Origin: Demequina pelophila
Lineage (GTDB): Bacteria > Actinomycetota > Actinomycetes > Actinomycetales > Demequinaceae
Length of the DNA: 64,000 nt
Assembly (NCBI RefSeq): GCF_000971175.1
Contig: NZ_BBLY01000001.1
Location: 917,709-981,708 of the forward strand
Direction: 5' to 3'
Shown piece by piece: positions 54,581 to 64,000 of the stretch. Within the stretch, counting starts at the first letter, position 1. Each line of letters opens with the position of its first letter. The notes under the pieces were generated by a model that worked only from the letters and a program-made list of their open reading frames with translations, was not told the origin of the DNA and made no database searches. The position numbers and the translations under genes were made by a program.

Positions 54581-55708
54581 GTGAAGGTTGCCCTGGTTGC
54601 TGAGTCGTTCCTGCCGCACACCAACGGCGTCACCCATTCGCTCCTCAGGGTGCTGGACCACCTCACCGCGCAGGGTCATGAGGCGGTCATCATCGCTCCC
54701 GAGGCCAAGGGTGCCCCCGACCGCGTGGGCGCCGCCCGCGTCCGCCACGTGCCCGCCGTCGGCTGGCCCGGCTACCGCGACGTCCGCGTCTCGCTGAGCG
54801 GCCCGTATGCGCTGGGCCGCATGCTCGACGAGGAGCGGCCCGACCTGGTGCACCTCGCCTCCCCCTTCATGCTCGGCTGGTCCGCCGTGCGCGCCGCCTC
54901 CGCCCGCGCGATCCCCACCGTCGCGATCTACCAGACCGACGTGCCGGCCTACGCCGAGTCCTACAAGATGCCGTGGGGCTCGCCGCTGCTGTGGCACCGC
55001 GTCCGCCGCATCCACGAGCAGGCGGACCTCACCCTCGCCCCGTCGAGCCACGCCATGGACCAGCTCCGGGCCGCCGGCGTGCCCCGCCTGCGGCTCTGGG
55101 GCCGCGGCGTCGACACCGTCCGCTTCGACCCGGCCCACCGCTCCGAGGCGCTCCGCGCCGCCTGGGCGCCCCGCGGCGAGACCATCGTCGGCTACGTGGG
55201 CCGCCTCGCCCAGGAGAAGCAGGTGGAGGACCTCGCCGCCATCTCCCGCCGGCCCGGCACCCGGCTCGTCGTCGTGGGCGACGGCCCCGAGCGGGCCCGC
55301 CTCGAGCGCCTCATGCCCGAGGCCGTCTTCACCGGCTTCCAGGGCGGCGACGACCTGGCCCGCGCGCATGCGAGCTTCGACGTGTTCGTCCACCCCGGCG
55401 AGCGCGACACCTTCGGTCAGACCATCCAGGAGGCGCACGCCTCGGGCGTGCCCGTGGTCGCCGTCGGCGTGGGCGGCCCGGTCGACCTGGTCCGCCACGG
55501 CTCCACCGGCTACCTCTACGAGCCCGGCCGCCTCGACTGGATGGAGGCCGCGGTGGCCTCGCTGGTCGACAACCCCGCCGAGCGCCGCCTCATGGGCGCG
55601 CGCGGGCGCGCGGGTGTCGAGACGCGCACGTGGACCCACGTGTGCGACGCGCTCATGGAGCACTACCGTGACGCGGCCGGCAGCAGCTCGGTCGGAGTGG
55701 CGGCGTGA
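54581..55708 (+). CDS. Glycosyltransferase family 4 (GT-B), MgtA/PimB-like
   Basis: A 375-residue retaining-type glycosyltransferase. KVALVAESFLPHTNGVTHSL at the N terminus and the donor-binding block VHPGERDTFGQTIQEAHASG (E-x7-E) near residue 280 are clear, with VGYVGRLAQEKQVEDL between. It resembles actinobacterial mannosyltransferases of envelope lipoglycans, but the acceptor is not known. GTG start seven bases after GACACT. Overlaps the next glycosyltransferase gene (GTGA). Confidence 0.88.
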   Translation: MKVALVAESFLPHTNGVTHSLLRVLDHLTAQGHEAVIIAPEAKGAPDRVGAARVRHVPAVGWPGYRDVRVSLSGPYALGRMLDEERPDLVHLASPFMLGWSAVRAASARAIPTVAIYQTDVPAYAESYKMPWGSPLLWHRVRRIHEQADLTLAPSSHAMDQLRAAGVPRLRLWGRGVDTVRFDPAHRSEALRAAWAPRGETIVGYVGRLAQEKQVEDLAAISRRPGTRLVVVGDGPERARLERLMPEAVFTGFQGGDDLARAHASFDVFVHPGERDTFGQTIQEAHASGVPVVAVGVGGPVDLVRHGSTGYLYEPGRLDWMEAAVASLVDNPAERRLMGARGRAGVETRTWTHVCDALMEHYRDAAGSSSVGVAA

Positions 55709-56823
55709 GGATCGCCCAGGTAGCGAACTTCTACGGACCGTCCTCCGGTGGACTGCGCACCGCGCTGCACGCGCTGGGCCACGGCTACGTGGGCCACGGC
55801 GACGAGGTCCTGCTGGTGGTCCCGGGCGACCACGACGCGGACGAGGACACCCCGCACGGGCGCCGCATCACGCTGCACAGCCCCGTCCTGCCGGGCACGG
55901 GCGGCTACCGGGCGATCACCCGCCTGGGCGCGGTGCACGATGCGCTGACGGAGTTCGCGCCCGACGCCCTCGAGGTCTCGGACCGGACCACGCTCGCCTC
56001 GCTGGGCCCCTGGGCGACCCGTCGCGGCATCAACGCGACCTTCATCGCCCACGAGCGCGTCGACCGCGTGGTCGGCGTGGCCATGCCGGCCGCCCTCGAG
56101 GGCGCCGTGCCCGGGCTCGCCGCCCGCCACGTCCGCTGGCTCACCCAACGCTTCCCCAGCATCGTCGCCACCACCGCCTTCGCCGGCGAGGAGTTCGCGC
56201 GCGCCGGCCACCCGGTCACCACCGTGCCGCTCGGCGTCGACCTCGACCGGTTCCACCCGGGCCACCACTCCCCGCTCGTCCGGCGTCGCCACGCGGAGGA
56301 CGGCGAGGTGCTCATGCTCCTCGCCTCGCGCCTGTCGCCGGAGAAGAACCCGCACATCGCGATCGATGCGGCGCGCGAGCTCGCGCGGCGCGGTCGCCCC
56401 GTGCGGCTGGTGTGCGCCGGCGCGGGCCCCCTCGACGGGAGCCTCCGCCGCCGCGCCGCCGGAGCCCCGGTCGAGTTCCTGGGCTTCGTCAACGACCGCG
56501 CCCGGTTCGCGGCGCTGCTCGCGACCGCGGACCTCATCCTCGCGCCCGGGCCGCACGAGACGTTCGGCCTGTCGGCCCTCGAGGCGCTCGCCTCTGGCAC
56601 CCCCGCCGTGGTGAGCGCGACGTCCGCGCTGCCGGAGGTCGTGGGCGACGCGGGCGTCGCGGCCGCGAACACCGCCACCGCCTTCGCCGATGCGGTCGAC
56701 GCGCTCCTCTCCCGCGACGGCCGGGGCCGCCGCGCCGCGGCCCGCGCCCGGGCCGAGCAGTTCCCGTGGGAGGCGACCGTCAGCCGGATGCGGGCGGTCC
56801 ACGGGACGCCGGTGGCCGCGTGA
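55705..56823 (+). CDS. Glycosyltransferase family 4 (GT-B)
   Basis: A second GT-B enzyme (372 residues). RIAQVANFYGPSSGGLRTAL is the acceptor-side glycine loop; VLMLLASRLSPEKNPHIAIDAA and GPHETFGLSALEALASGTPAV carry the donor site. GTG start overlaps the previous stop; its own stop overlaps the SGNH gene, so the three form one translationally coupled set, probably for a decorated envelope glycan or glycolipid. Confidence 0.88.
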   Translation: MRIAQVANFYGPSSGGLRTALHALGHGYVGHGDEVLLVVPGDHDADEDTPHGRRITLHSPVLPGTGGYRAITRLGAVHDALTEFAPDALEVSDRTTLASLGPWATRRGINATFIAHERVDRVVGVAMPAALEGAVPGLAARHVRWLTQRFPSIVATTAFAGEEFARAGHPVTTVPLGVDLDRFHPGHHSPLVRRRHAEDGEVLMLLASRLSPEKNPHIAIDAARELARRGRPVRLVCAGAGPLDGSLRRRAAGAPVEFLGFVNDRARFAALLATADLILAPGPHETFGLSALEALASGTPAVVSATSALPEVVGDAGVAAANTATAFADAVDALLSRDGRGRRAAARARAEQFPWEATVSRMRAVHGTPVAA

Positions 56824-57638
56824 CCAGGGGGCCGCGGGTCGTCGCGCTCGGCGACTCGATCACCCTGGGCATCGGCGACGGCGTCCAGCACTCCGACGGG
56901 AGCGTGGGCTGGGCCGCGCTGACGGCCCAGGCGCTCGGCGCGAGCCGCTTCGTCAATCTCGCGGCCAACGGGGTGCGCGCGCGTGACCTCCTGCGCGACC
57001 AGGTGGCCATCGCCGCCGCGGAATTCCCCGACGTCGTCCTGCTCACCGTCGGCGGCAACGACGTGCTGCGCGGCGACTTCTGCGCCACCGAGGTCGAGGA
57101 CGCCCTGGGCGACGCCGTCACCGTGCTCGCCCAGCCCGGCCGGCGCATCGTCGCCATCCGTCTCGAGCGCATCGGCCTGTTCGACCTCGCACCCAAGGCC
57201 GTTACGGACGTCATGGCCCGCCGCATCGCCCAGGTGAACGCGGCCATCGCGCGCGTGGCCGCCCGCGGCGGCGTCGAGCTGTTGGACGGCGGACGCGTCA
57301 TCGAGTCGGTCGGCGCCGAGGCCTGGCACATCGATCGCATCCACCCGTCGCCCGCGGGGCACCGAGCCCTCGCCCGGGCCGCCGTCGCGCGCCTCTCGGA
57401 TCCGCGCGTCGCGGATGCCTGGCCCGCCGCGCGGCCCATCCCGGCGGCCCCCAAGCCGCCGTCGCGCCTCGCCATCGCGACGTGGCTCGTCGTCAACGGC
57501 GCGCCCTGGCTTCTGAAGCGCAGCCGCGACCTGCTGCCCCAGATCGCCGGAGTGGTGATGCGGGGCCTGGCAGACGAACGGCGTGCCCGCCCCACGGGCG
57601 GACACGCCGTCGAGGGCTACGCCCCCGTCGAGGCCTGA
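56820..57638 (+). CDS. SGNH/GDSL-family hydrolase
   Basis: A 272-residue hydrolase: block I VVALGDSITLG (nucleophile Ser), block III VGGNDVLRG, block V DRIHPSPAGH (Asp and His). Likely a lipase or esterase, e.g. removing or adding acyl groups on the glycan built by the adjacent transferases. No signal peptide, so it should act in the cytoplasm. The last 70 residues (after LSDPRVADAW) are not part of the usual fold and include a hydrophobic helix. GTG start overlaps the preceding stop. Confidence 0.88.
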   Translation: MTRGPRVVALGDSITLGIGDGVQHSDGSVGWAALTAQALGASRFVNLAANGVRARDLLRDQVAIAAAEFPDVVLLTVGGNDVLRGDFCATEVEDALGDAVTVLAQPGRRIVAIRLERIGLFDLAPKAVTDVMARRIAQVNAAIARVAARGGVELLDGGRVIESVGAEAWHIDRIHPSPAGHRALARAAVARLSDPRVADAWPAARPIPAAPKPPSRLAIATWLVVNGAPWLLKRSRDLLPQIAGVVMRGLADERRARPTGGHAVEGYAPVEA

Positions 57639-57666
57639 GCCTCGGCCGGGGGCGCGTCGCCCCGCG

Positions 57667-58236
57667 TCAGACCAGCCAGCTCTTCTCCCCGACCAGTCCG
57701 CGCCACCACTTGCCCAATCCGATGGACTGGTGCGCGAGCTCCACGTAGACGATCGCGAGCATCGCGAGCGCCATGACGATGTGGTCGTCGAGGACCGGGT
57801 TGGTGGTCGGCCACATCTGGGTCGCGTACATCATGAGCAGCATGGCCGTGCCGGCCCACGCGCCCACCTTGGTGCCGATGCCCAGGATCAGGGCGAGGCC
57901 CACACCCAGCAGGCCCAGCATGAACGGCCAGTCGGTCCAGCGCTGGCCGCCGAGCTCGACGAAGAACGCGTTGAACGGGCTGTTCACATTGCCGCCGTAG
58001 ACCAGGTAGCCCTCGGTGATGGCGCCGCCGTTGATCCACGCCCGCTCGCAGAACGCGTCGATCGTGAACGAGCCGTCCTCCGCCGCGGTGCGGCAGGTCG
58101 AGAAGCCGAGGCCCAGGAACTTGTCCAGGAAGGCCCACAGGAAGTAGAAGCCGAGCGCGATGCGCGTGATGGACAGCATGGCCCATCCGAAGCGGCTGCG
58201 GCTGGTCGTCGTACTCGACGCCTCCGTATCGGTCAT
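57667..58236 (-). CDS. DoxX/DoxD-family membrane protein
   Basis: A 189-residue membrane protein with four helices (near residues 18-36, 95-120, 122-140, 148-168). LSITRIALGFYFLWAFLDKF starts the family domain, and a soluble loop FSTCRTAAEDGSFTIDAFCE with two Cys residues is inserted after the first helix, as in DoxD-like proteins. Family members take part in quinone-linked sulfur or redox chemistry. ATG with GGAGGGAGAA upstream. Convergent with the SGNH gene and 28 bases away. Confidence 0.83.
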   Translation of the reverse strand: MTDTEASSTTTSRSRFGWAMLSITRIALGFYFLWAFLDKFLGLGFSTCRTAAEDGSFTIDAFCERAWINGGAITEGYLVYGGNVNSPFNAFFVELGGQRWTDWPFMLGLLGVGLALILGIGTKVGAWAGTAMLLMMYATQMWPTTNPVLDDHIVMALAMLAIVYVELAHQSIGLGKWWRGLVGEKSWLV

Positions 58237-58408
58237 GTTGTTCTCCCTCCGATGCACGGGTCGCCGCCACGCGCGGCATAGAACCCGCTCCCTCACGCTA
58301 CTCCCGTCTGTCGGGCATCTCGGCAGGTACGCGACGAAAACGCGGGAATCGTCACTCGCTCGCAACGCGACGTTCACGGCTCCGTCACGGGTCTCGCGCC
58401 CCGCCGCC

Positions 58409-58414
58409 TAGCAT
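58409..58414 (+). promoter_or_regulatory. Putative -10 element of the M3 peptidase gene
   Basis: TAGCAT, six bases before the ATG, with TCACGG 18 bases upstream as a weak -35. Confidence 0.45.
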
Positions 58415-58420
58415 CGAGGC

Positions 58421-60394
<1,974 letters not shown>

Positions 60395-60447
60395 ACCTCG
60401 CGGCCCGCTGCGGCCCGCCGCACCCGCGGCACCCGGGATGCGCCCCG

Positions 60448-60496
60448 GGAGGTGCTCATTGCCCGTTTCGGCTCGAAATGGGCAATGAGCACCTCC
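60448..60496. repeat. Near-perfect 23-bp hairpin repeat
   Basis: Arms 60448-60470 and 60474-60496 pair over 23 positions with a single G-T wobble and a three-base loop. It follows the M3 gene by 53 bases and would act as a strong terminator, but similarity to the block at 31680-31770 marks it as one member of a repeat family. Confidence 0.9.
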
Positions 60497-60526
60497 GGAG
60501 ACGCTGCGGCGCACTCCACCCCGCCC

Positions 60527-60544
60527 TGTCGAAGCGTTTCGACA
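60527..60544. promoter_or_regulatory. LacI-type operator of the beta-glucosidase gene
   Basis: TGTCGAAGCGTTTCGACA, palindromic except for two central positions, matches the general LacI-family form with a central CG. The putative promoter TTCGAC (60538-60543) and TACAAA (60562-60567), 18 bases apart, overlaps it, so binding would repress. No lacI-type gene is in the window. Confidence 0.8.
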
Positions 60545-60602
60545 CGGCGCCCGGGCCGTGGTACAAATCACCACGAAGCACATCGCCGTGAAAGGGATCC
60601 GC

Positions 60603-62843
60603 ATGTCCGCACCCGCCTACCTCGACGCCACGCTGCCCACCCCGGAGCGCGTCACCGACCTCATCTCCCGCATGACGCTCCCGGAGAAGGTCGGCCAGAT
60701 GATGCAGATGCACACCTACGACGGCGTGCCCCACGTCATCGAGGAGTTCCACGTCGGCTCGATCCTCCACGCCTCGCCCGAGCGCCTCGACGAGGCCCAC
60801 ACCCTGCAGGAGCGCACGCGCCTGGGCATCCCGCTGCTGGTCGGCGAGGACTGCATCCACGGCCACTCCTTCTTCGACGGCGCCACGATCTTCCCCACCC
60901 AGCTGGGCATGGCGGCGACCTTCGATGCCGACCTGGTCCGGCGCATCGGCCGCGCGACCGCCCGCGAGGTGGCGACCACCGGCATCCACTGGACCTTCTC
61001 CCCCGTCCTGTGCCTCACGCGCGACCTGCGCTGGGGCCGGATCTCGGAGACGTTCGGCGAGGACCCGTGGCTCATCGGCGAGCTCGCGTCCGCGCTGTTC
61101 CGCGGCTACCAGGGCGACGGACTGTCCGACCCGACGGCCATCCTCGCCACCGCCAAGCACTTCGCCGGCTACTCCGAGACCCAGGGCGGCCGCGACGCCT
61201 CCGAGGCGGACCTGTCTCGCCGCAAGCTCGCGTCCTGGTTCCTGCCGCCGTTCGAGCGCGTCGCCCGCGAGGGCTGCCGCACCTTCATGCTGGGCTACCA
61301 GGCCACCGACGGCGTCCCGATCACCGTCAACGAGTGGCTGCTCAAGGACGTCCTGCGCGACCAGTGGGGCTACACGGGCACGCTCATCACCGACTGGGAC
61401 AACGTGGGCAACCTCATGCGCGAGCAGCGCCTGTTCCCCGACTACGGCCACGCCGCCGCGGCCGCCGTCAACGCGGGCAACGACATGATCATGTGCACGC
61501 CCGACTTCTTCCAGGGCGCCCAGGACGCGGTCGCCCACGGCCTGCTGTCCGAGCAGCGCATCGACGAGGCGGTCGCCCGCATCCTCACCCTCAAGTTCGA
61601 CCTGGGCCTGTTCGAGGACGTGCGCCGCGCGGACCCCGAGCGCCAGCGCGAGGTCATCGCCTGCGCCGAGCACACGGAGCTCAACCTCGAGGCCGCGCGT
61701 CGGTCCCTGGTCCTCCTCCAGAACGACGGCACCCTGCCGCTCGAGCGTGGTGGTCGCGCGCCGTCGCGGATCGCGGTGGTAGGCCCCAACGCCGACGACG
61801 CCGACTGGACCCTGGGCGACTGGGCCGGCGCCTCCGGCCAGGCCGACTGGCTCATGCACGGTCACCCGCGCGAGCAGATCGCCACCGTCCTGGACGGCCT
61901 GCGCGCGCTCGCGCCGTGCGAGGTGACCTACGCCCGCGGCGCGGACATCCTCACCACGGGCCCCGACCCGGAGGGCGCCTTCTTCGCCGACGGCCAGCCC
62001 CGCCCCCAGGTGGTCGTGCCGTGCGAGCCCGACGAGGCGATGATCGCGGCGGCCGTCGAGGCCGCCACGGGGGCCGATGCGGTGGTCGCCGTCGTGGGCG
62101 ACCGCATCGAGCTGGTGGGCGAGGGGAAGTCGACGGCCACCCTCGAGCTGGTGGGCGCCCAGGTCGCCCTGCTCGACGCGCTCGAGCGCACCGGCACGCC
62201 GGTGATCGTGGTCGTCGTGGCCTCGAAGCCGCTGGTGCTCCCCCCGTCCGCGCACCGCGCGGCCGCGATCGTGTGGGCCGCCAACCCCGGCATGCAGGGC
62301 GGCACCGCGGTGGCCGAGCTGCTGCTGGGCCGCATCGAGCCGTCCGGCCGCCTGCCCATCTCCTTCGCCCGCCACGCCGGCCAGCAGCCCACTTACTACA
62401 ACCAGATCGACGCCCAGCACGGCACGCGCTACGCGGACCTCACGCAGCGTCCCGCGTGGGTGTTCGGCGAGGGGCTGTCGTACACGACCATCGAGTACTC
62501 GGACGCGCGCCTCGCGGCGACGGACCTGGGGATGGACGACGCCGTCGAGGCGACGGTCACGCTCACCAACACCGGCGACCGGCCCGCCCTCGAGACGGTG
62601 CAGCTGTACATCCGCGACGTCACCACGTCCGCGACGTGGGCCGACCGCGAGCTCAAGGCGGTCGCTCACGTGACCGTCGAGCCCGGCCAGTCCGTCGACG
62701 CCACCGTGACCGTGCCGGTCGCGGAGTGCTCGATCGTCAACGCGCGGGGCGAGCGCGTGGTGGAGCCCGGCGCGTTCCAGGCGCTCATCGGTCCGTCCTC
62801 CCGCCGCGACCAGCTCCTCGCCGCGGACTTCACCGTCGCCTGA
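60603..62843 (+). CDS. Glycoside hydrolase family 3 beta-glucosidase
   Basis: A 746-residue GH3 enzyme without a signal peptide. The (beta/alpha)8 domain has LPEKVGQMMQMHTYDG at the start, TAKHFAGYSETQGG (substrate Lys-His) and LITDWDNVGNL (nucleophile Asp). The second domain has GDRIELVGEGKSTATLEL with the likely acid/base Glu, and a fibronectin-like C-terminal domain closes it. Probably takes up cellobiose or other beta-glucosides from outside and cleaves them inside. ATG 60603 follows AAAGGGA. A LacI operator lies in front. Confidence 0.92.
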   Translation: MSAPAYLDATLPTPERVTDLISRMTLPEKVGQMMQMHTYDGVPHVIEEFHVGSILHASPERLDEAHTLQERTRLGIPLLVGEDCIHGHSFFDGATIFPTQLGMAATFDADLVRRIGRATAREVATTGIHWTFSPVLCLTRDLRWGRISETFGEDPWLIGELASALFRGYQGDGLSDPTAILATAKHFAGYSETQGGRDASEADLSRRKLASWFLPPFERVAREGCRTFMLGYQATDGVPITVNEWLLKDVLRDQWGYTGTLITDWDNVGNLMREQRLFPDYGHAAAAAVNAGNDMIMCTPDFFQGAQDAVAHGLLSEQRIDEAVARILTLKFDLGLFEDVRRADPERQREVIACAEHTELNLEAARRSLVLLQNDGTLPLERGGRAPSRIAVVGPNADDADWTLGDWAGASGQADWLMHGHPREQIATVLDGLRALAPCEVTYARGADILTTGPDPEGAFFADGQPRPQVVVPCEPDEAMIAAAVEAATGADAVVAVVGDRIELVGEGKSTATLELVGAQVALLDALERTGTPVIVVVVASKPLVLPPSAHRAAAIVWAANPGMQGGTAVAELLLGRIEPSGRLPISFARHAGQQPTYYNQIDAQHGTRYADLTQRPAWVFGEGLSYTTIEYSDARLAATDLGMDDAVEATVTLTNTGDRPALETVQLYIRDVTTSATWADRELKAVAHVTVEPGQSVDATVTVPVAECSIVNARGERVVEPGAFQALIGPSSRRDQLLAADFTVA

Positions 62844-62854
62844 GCACGTGCCCG

Positions 62855-62860
62855 TAGCCT
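62855..62860 (+). promoter_or_regulatory. Putative -10 element of the terminal MFS gene
   Basis: TAGCCT, six bases before the ATG at 62867; identical with the CorC-like gene's start region for 15 bases. Confidence 0.5.
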
Positions 62861-62866
62861 GAGCCC

Positions 62867-64000
62867 ATGACCGCCGTCCCCGCGGCCTCCGGCCCCGCGT
62901 CGGGCCCGTCCACGTCGCCCCCGAGGCGCCTGCGACGGGCCCGGCTGGGCGTGGCCCTGCTGTTCCTCACCAACGCCATCGCGTACGCCAACCTGGTGCC
63001 CCGGCTGCCCCAGGTGCGCGTCGACCTGGGGCTCAGCTACACGCAGTTCGGCCTCGCGATCGCCATGATGCCGGTGGGCGCCCTGGTGCTCGGGCTCAGC
63101 GCGGGGGCGCTGCTGCGTCGATTCCAGTCCGCGCGCGTGGGCACGGCCGGCATGATCGCGATCGCAGCCGCCGTGGTCGTGGCGGGCCTCGCGCCGAACG
63201 GCTGGGTCTTCGCGGGGGCGCTGTTCTTCGCGGGCGCCTTCGACGCCGTCGCCGACGTGGCCCAGAACGCGCACGGCCTGCGCGTCCAGCGCGGGTACGG
63301 GCGCTCGATCCTCAACGGGATGCACGGCATCTGGTCGATCGGCGCCGTCGCCGGCGGACTCATGGGCGGCGCGGCCGCCGGGCTGGGGATCCCGCTGTCG
63401 TGGCACCTGCTGGGCGTCGCCGTCCTCGTCGCCGTCGTGGTGCTGGTGGGACACCCGATGCTGCTGACAGGGCCGGACCCGCGCACGGACGCCGCGGCGC
63501 CCGACGAGCGCACCCCCGATGCCCCCGCCACCGGCGCTCCCACCGCAGAGGCTCCCGCCCCCGATGCGCCCCACCACAGCGTGCCCAACCCCGACGAGCT
63601 CACCCACGATTCGTCGGGCTCCCTCGCCGACGCCCCCGCCGTCGCCGCCCCGCACGTCTCCACCCAGCACACAGCCGACCCCACAACCGCCCACGGCGCC
63701 ACGGCGCGCCCAGGCGTCGCGGGCCGCACGTGGCTCACCCTGGTCGCCCTCGGAGTCATCGCGATGTCCGGCACCTGGGTCGAGGACGCGGGAGCCACGT
63801 GGGGTGCGAGCTACCTGGGCGACGAGCTGGGCGCCGGCGCCACCCTCGCCGCGCTGGGATTCGTGGCGCTGCAGCTGTTCCAGTTCGTGGGCCGCATCAC
63901 GGGCGACCGGATGGTCGACCGCTGGGGGCAGCGGGCGGTGGCACGCACGGGCGCCGCGATCGGCCTGCTCGGCATGGGCACCGCGCTCGCCCTCCCGACC
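62867..64000 (+). CDS. MFS transporter, truncated by the window end
   Basis: An open frame of 378 codons runs off the right edge, so the C terminus is missing. The first six helices (RRARLGVALLFLTNAIAYAN to HLLGVAVLVAVVVLVGHP) resemble YbjJ/FucP-like MFS proteins. Between helices 6 and 7 is an unusually long loop of about 80 residues rich in Ala, Pro, Asp and His, after which TWLTLVALGVIAMSGTWVED restarts the membrane part. ATG six bases after TAGCCT, no Shine-Dalgarno sequence. Confidence 0.85.
   Translation, partial: MTAVPAASGPASGPSTSPPRRLRRARLGVALLFLTNAIAYANLVPRLPQVRVDLGLSYTQFGLAIAMMPVGALVLGLSAGALLRRFQSARVGTAGMIAIAAAVVVAGLAPNGWVFAGALFFAGAFDAVADVAQNAHGLRVQRGYGRSILNGMHGIWSIGAVAGGLMGGAAAGLGIPLSWHLLGVAVLVAVVVLVGHPMLLTGPDPRTDAAAPDERTPDAPATGAPTAEAPAPDAPHHSVPNPDELTHDSSGSLADAPAVAAPHVSTQHTADPTTAHGATARPGVAGRTWLTLVALGVIAMSGTWVEDAGATWGASYLGDELGAGATLAALGFVALQLFQFVGRITGDRMVDRWGQRAVARTGAAIGLLGMGTALALPT

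Overview
The window is chromosomal DNA of a very GC-rich actinobacterium. Gene content and order fit Micrococcales, with a Cellulomonadaceae/Demequinaceae-like lineage as my best guess; this is inference from synteny and composition, since no rRNA is present. About sixty genes are tightly packed, many overlap by 4 bases (ATGA or GTGA), and GTG starts are common. I saw no tRNA, rRNA, CRISPR array, transposase or prophage.

Bases 1-8100 hold the end of a zinc uptake locus (znuC, znuB, zur) and a DedA-like membrane protein. A striking nested inverted repeat follows, then the convergent uppS-HAD-recO set and a TetR-controlled oxidoreductase/DUF4386 pair with twin operators. Bases 8100-17200 hold leuA behind a 14-codon leader peptide and attenuator-like hairpin, then era, a CorC-like protein, ybeY, phoH, a HIT protein, rsmE, dnaJ and hrcA under a CIRCE element. 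Bases 17300-23800 hold two DUF4870 proteins, an OatA-like acyltransferase without an ordinary start codon, hemW and lepA.

Bases 23900-35200 begin with a PAS-GGDEF-EAL protein whose stop overlaps the start of a lone PemK/MazF-like protein. Then come rpsT, a stand-alone EAL-like protein, and holA, comEC, comEA, degV and leuS. Bases 35300-44000 carry a secreted CAP protein with 135-bp repeats, a transglutaminase/alpha-E/ATP-grasp operon, a PH-domain membrane protein, a CbiX-type chelatase and an HNH/DUF222 gene. Bases 43900-49300 are a tetrapyrrole operon (hemC, hemD, hemB, hemL, siroheme synthase). Bases 49300-53800 are a metal ABC importer with a DtxR/MntR-type regulator and a trailing MFS gene; a near-perfect palindrome covers the first start codon. 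The right end has a CopC-like protein, two glycosyltransferases with an SGNH hydrolase, DoxX, an M3 peptidase, a LacI-operator-linked GH3 beta-glucosidase, and a truncated MFS gene.

Four features run across the window. The 11-mer GCATCGTCCCC occurs at least eleven times exactly, in gaps and linkers and also inside genes. About fifteen genes have a -10-like hexamer 6-7 bases before the start codon, suggesting leaderless transcripts. Palindromic repeats sit in several gaps. Metal-responsive and metabolite-responsive operators can be read directly in front of several operons.
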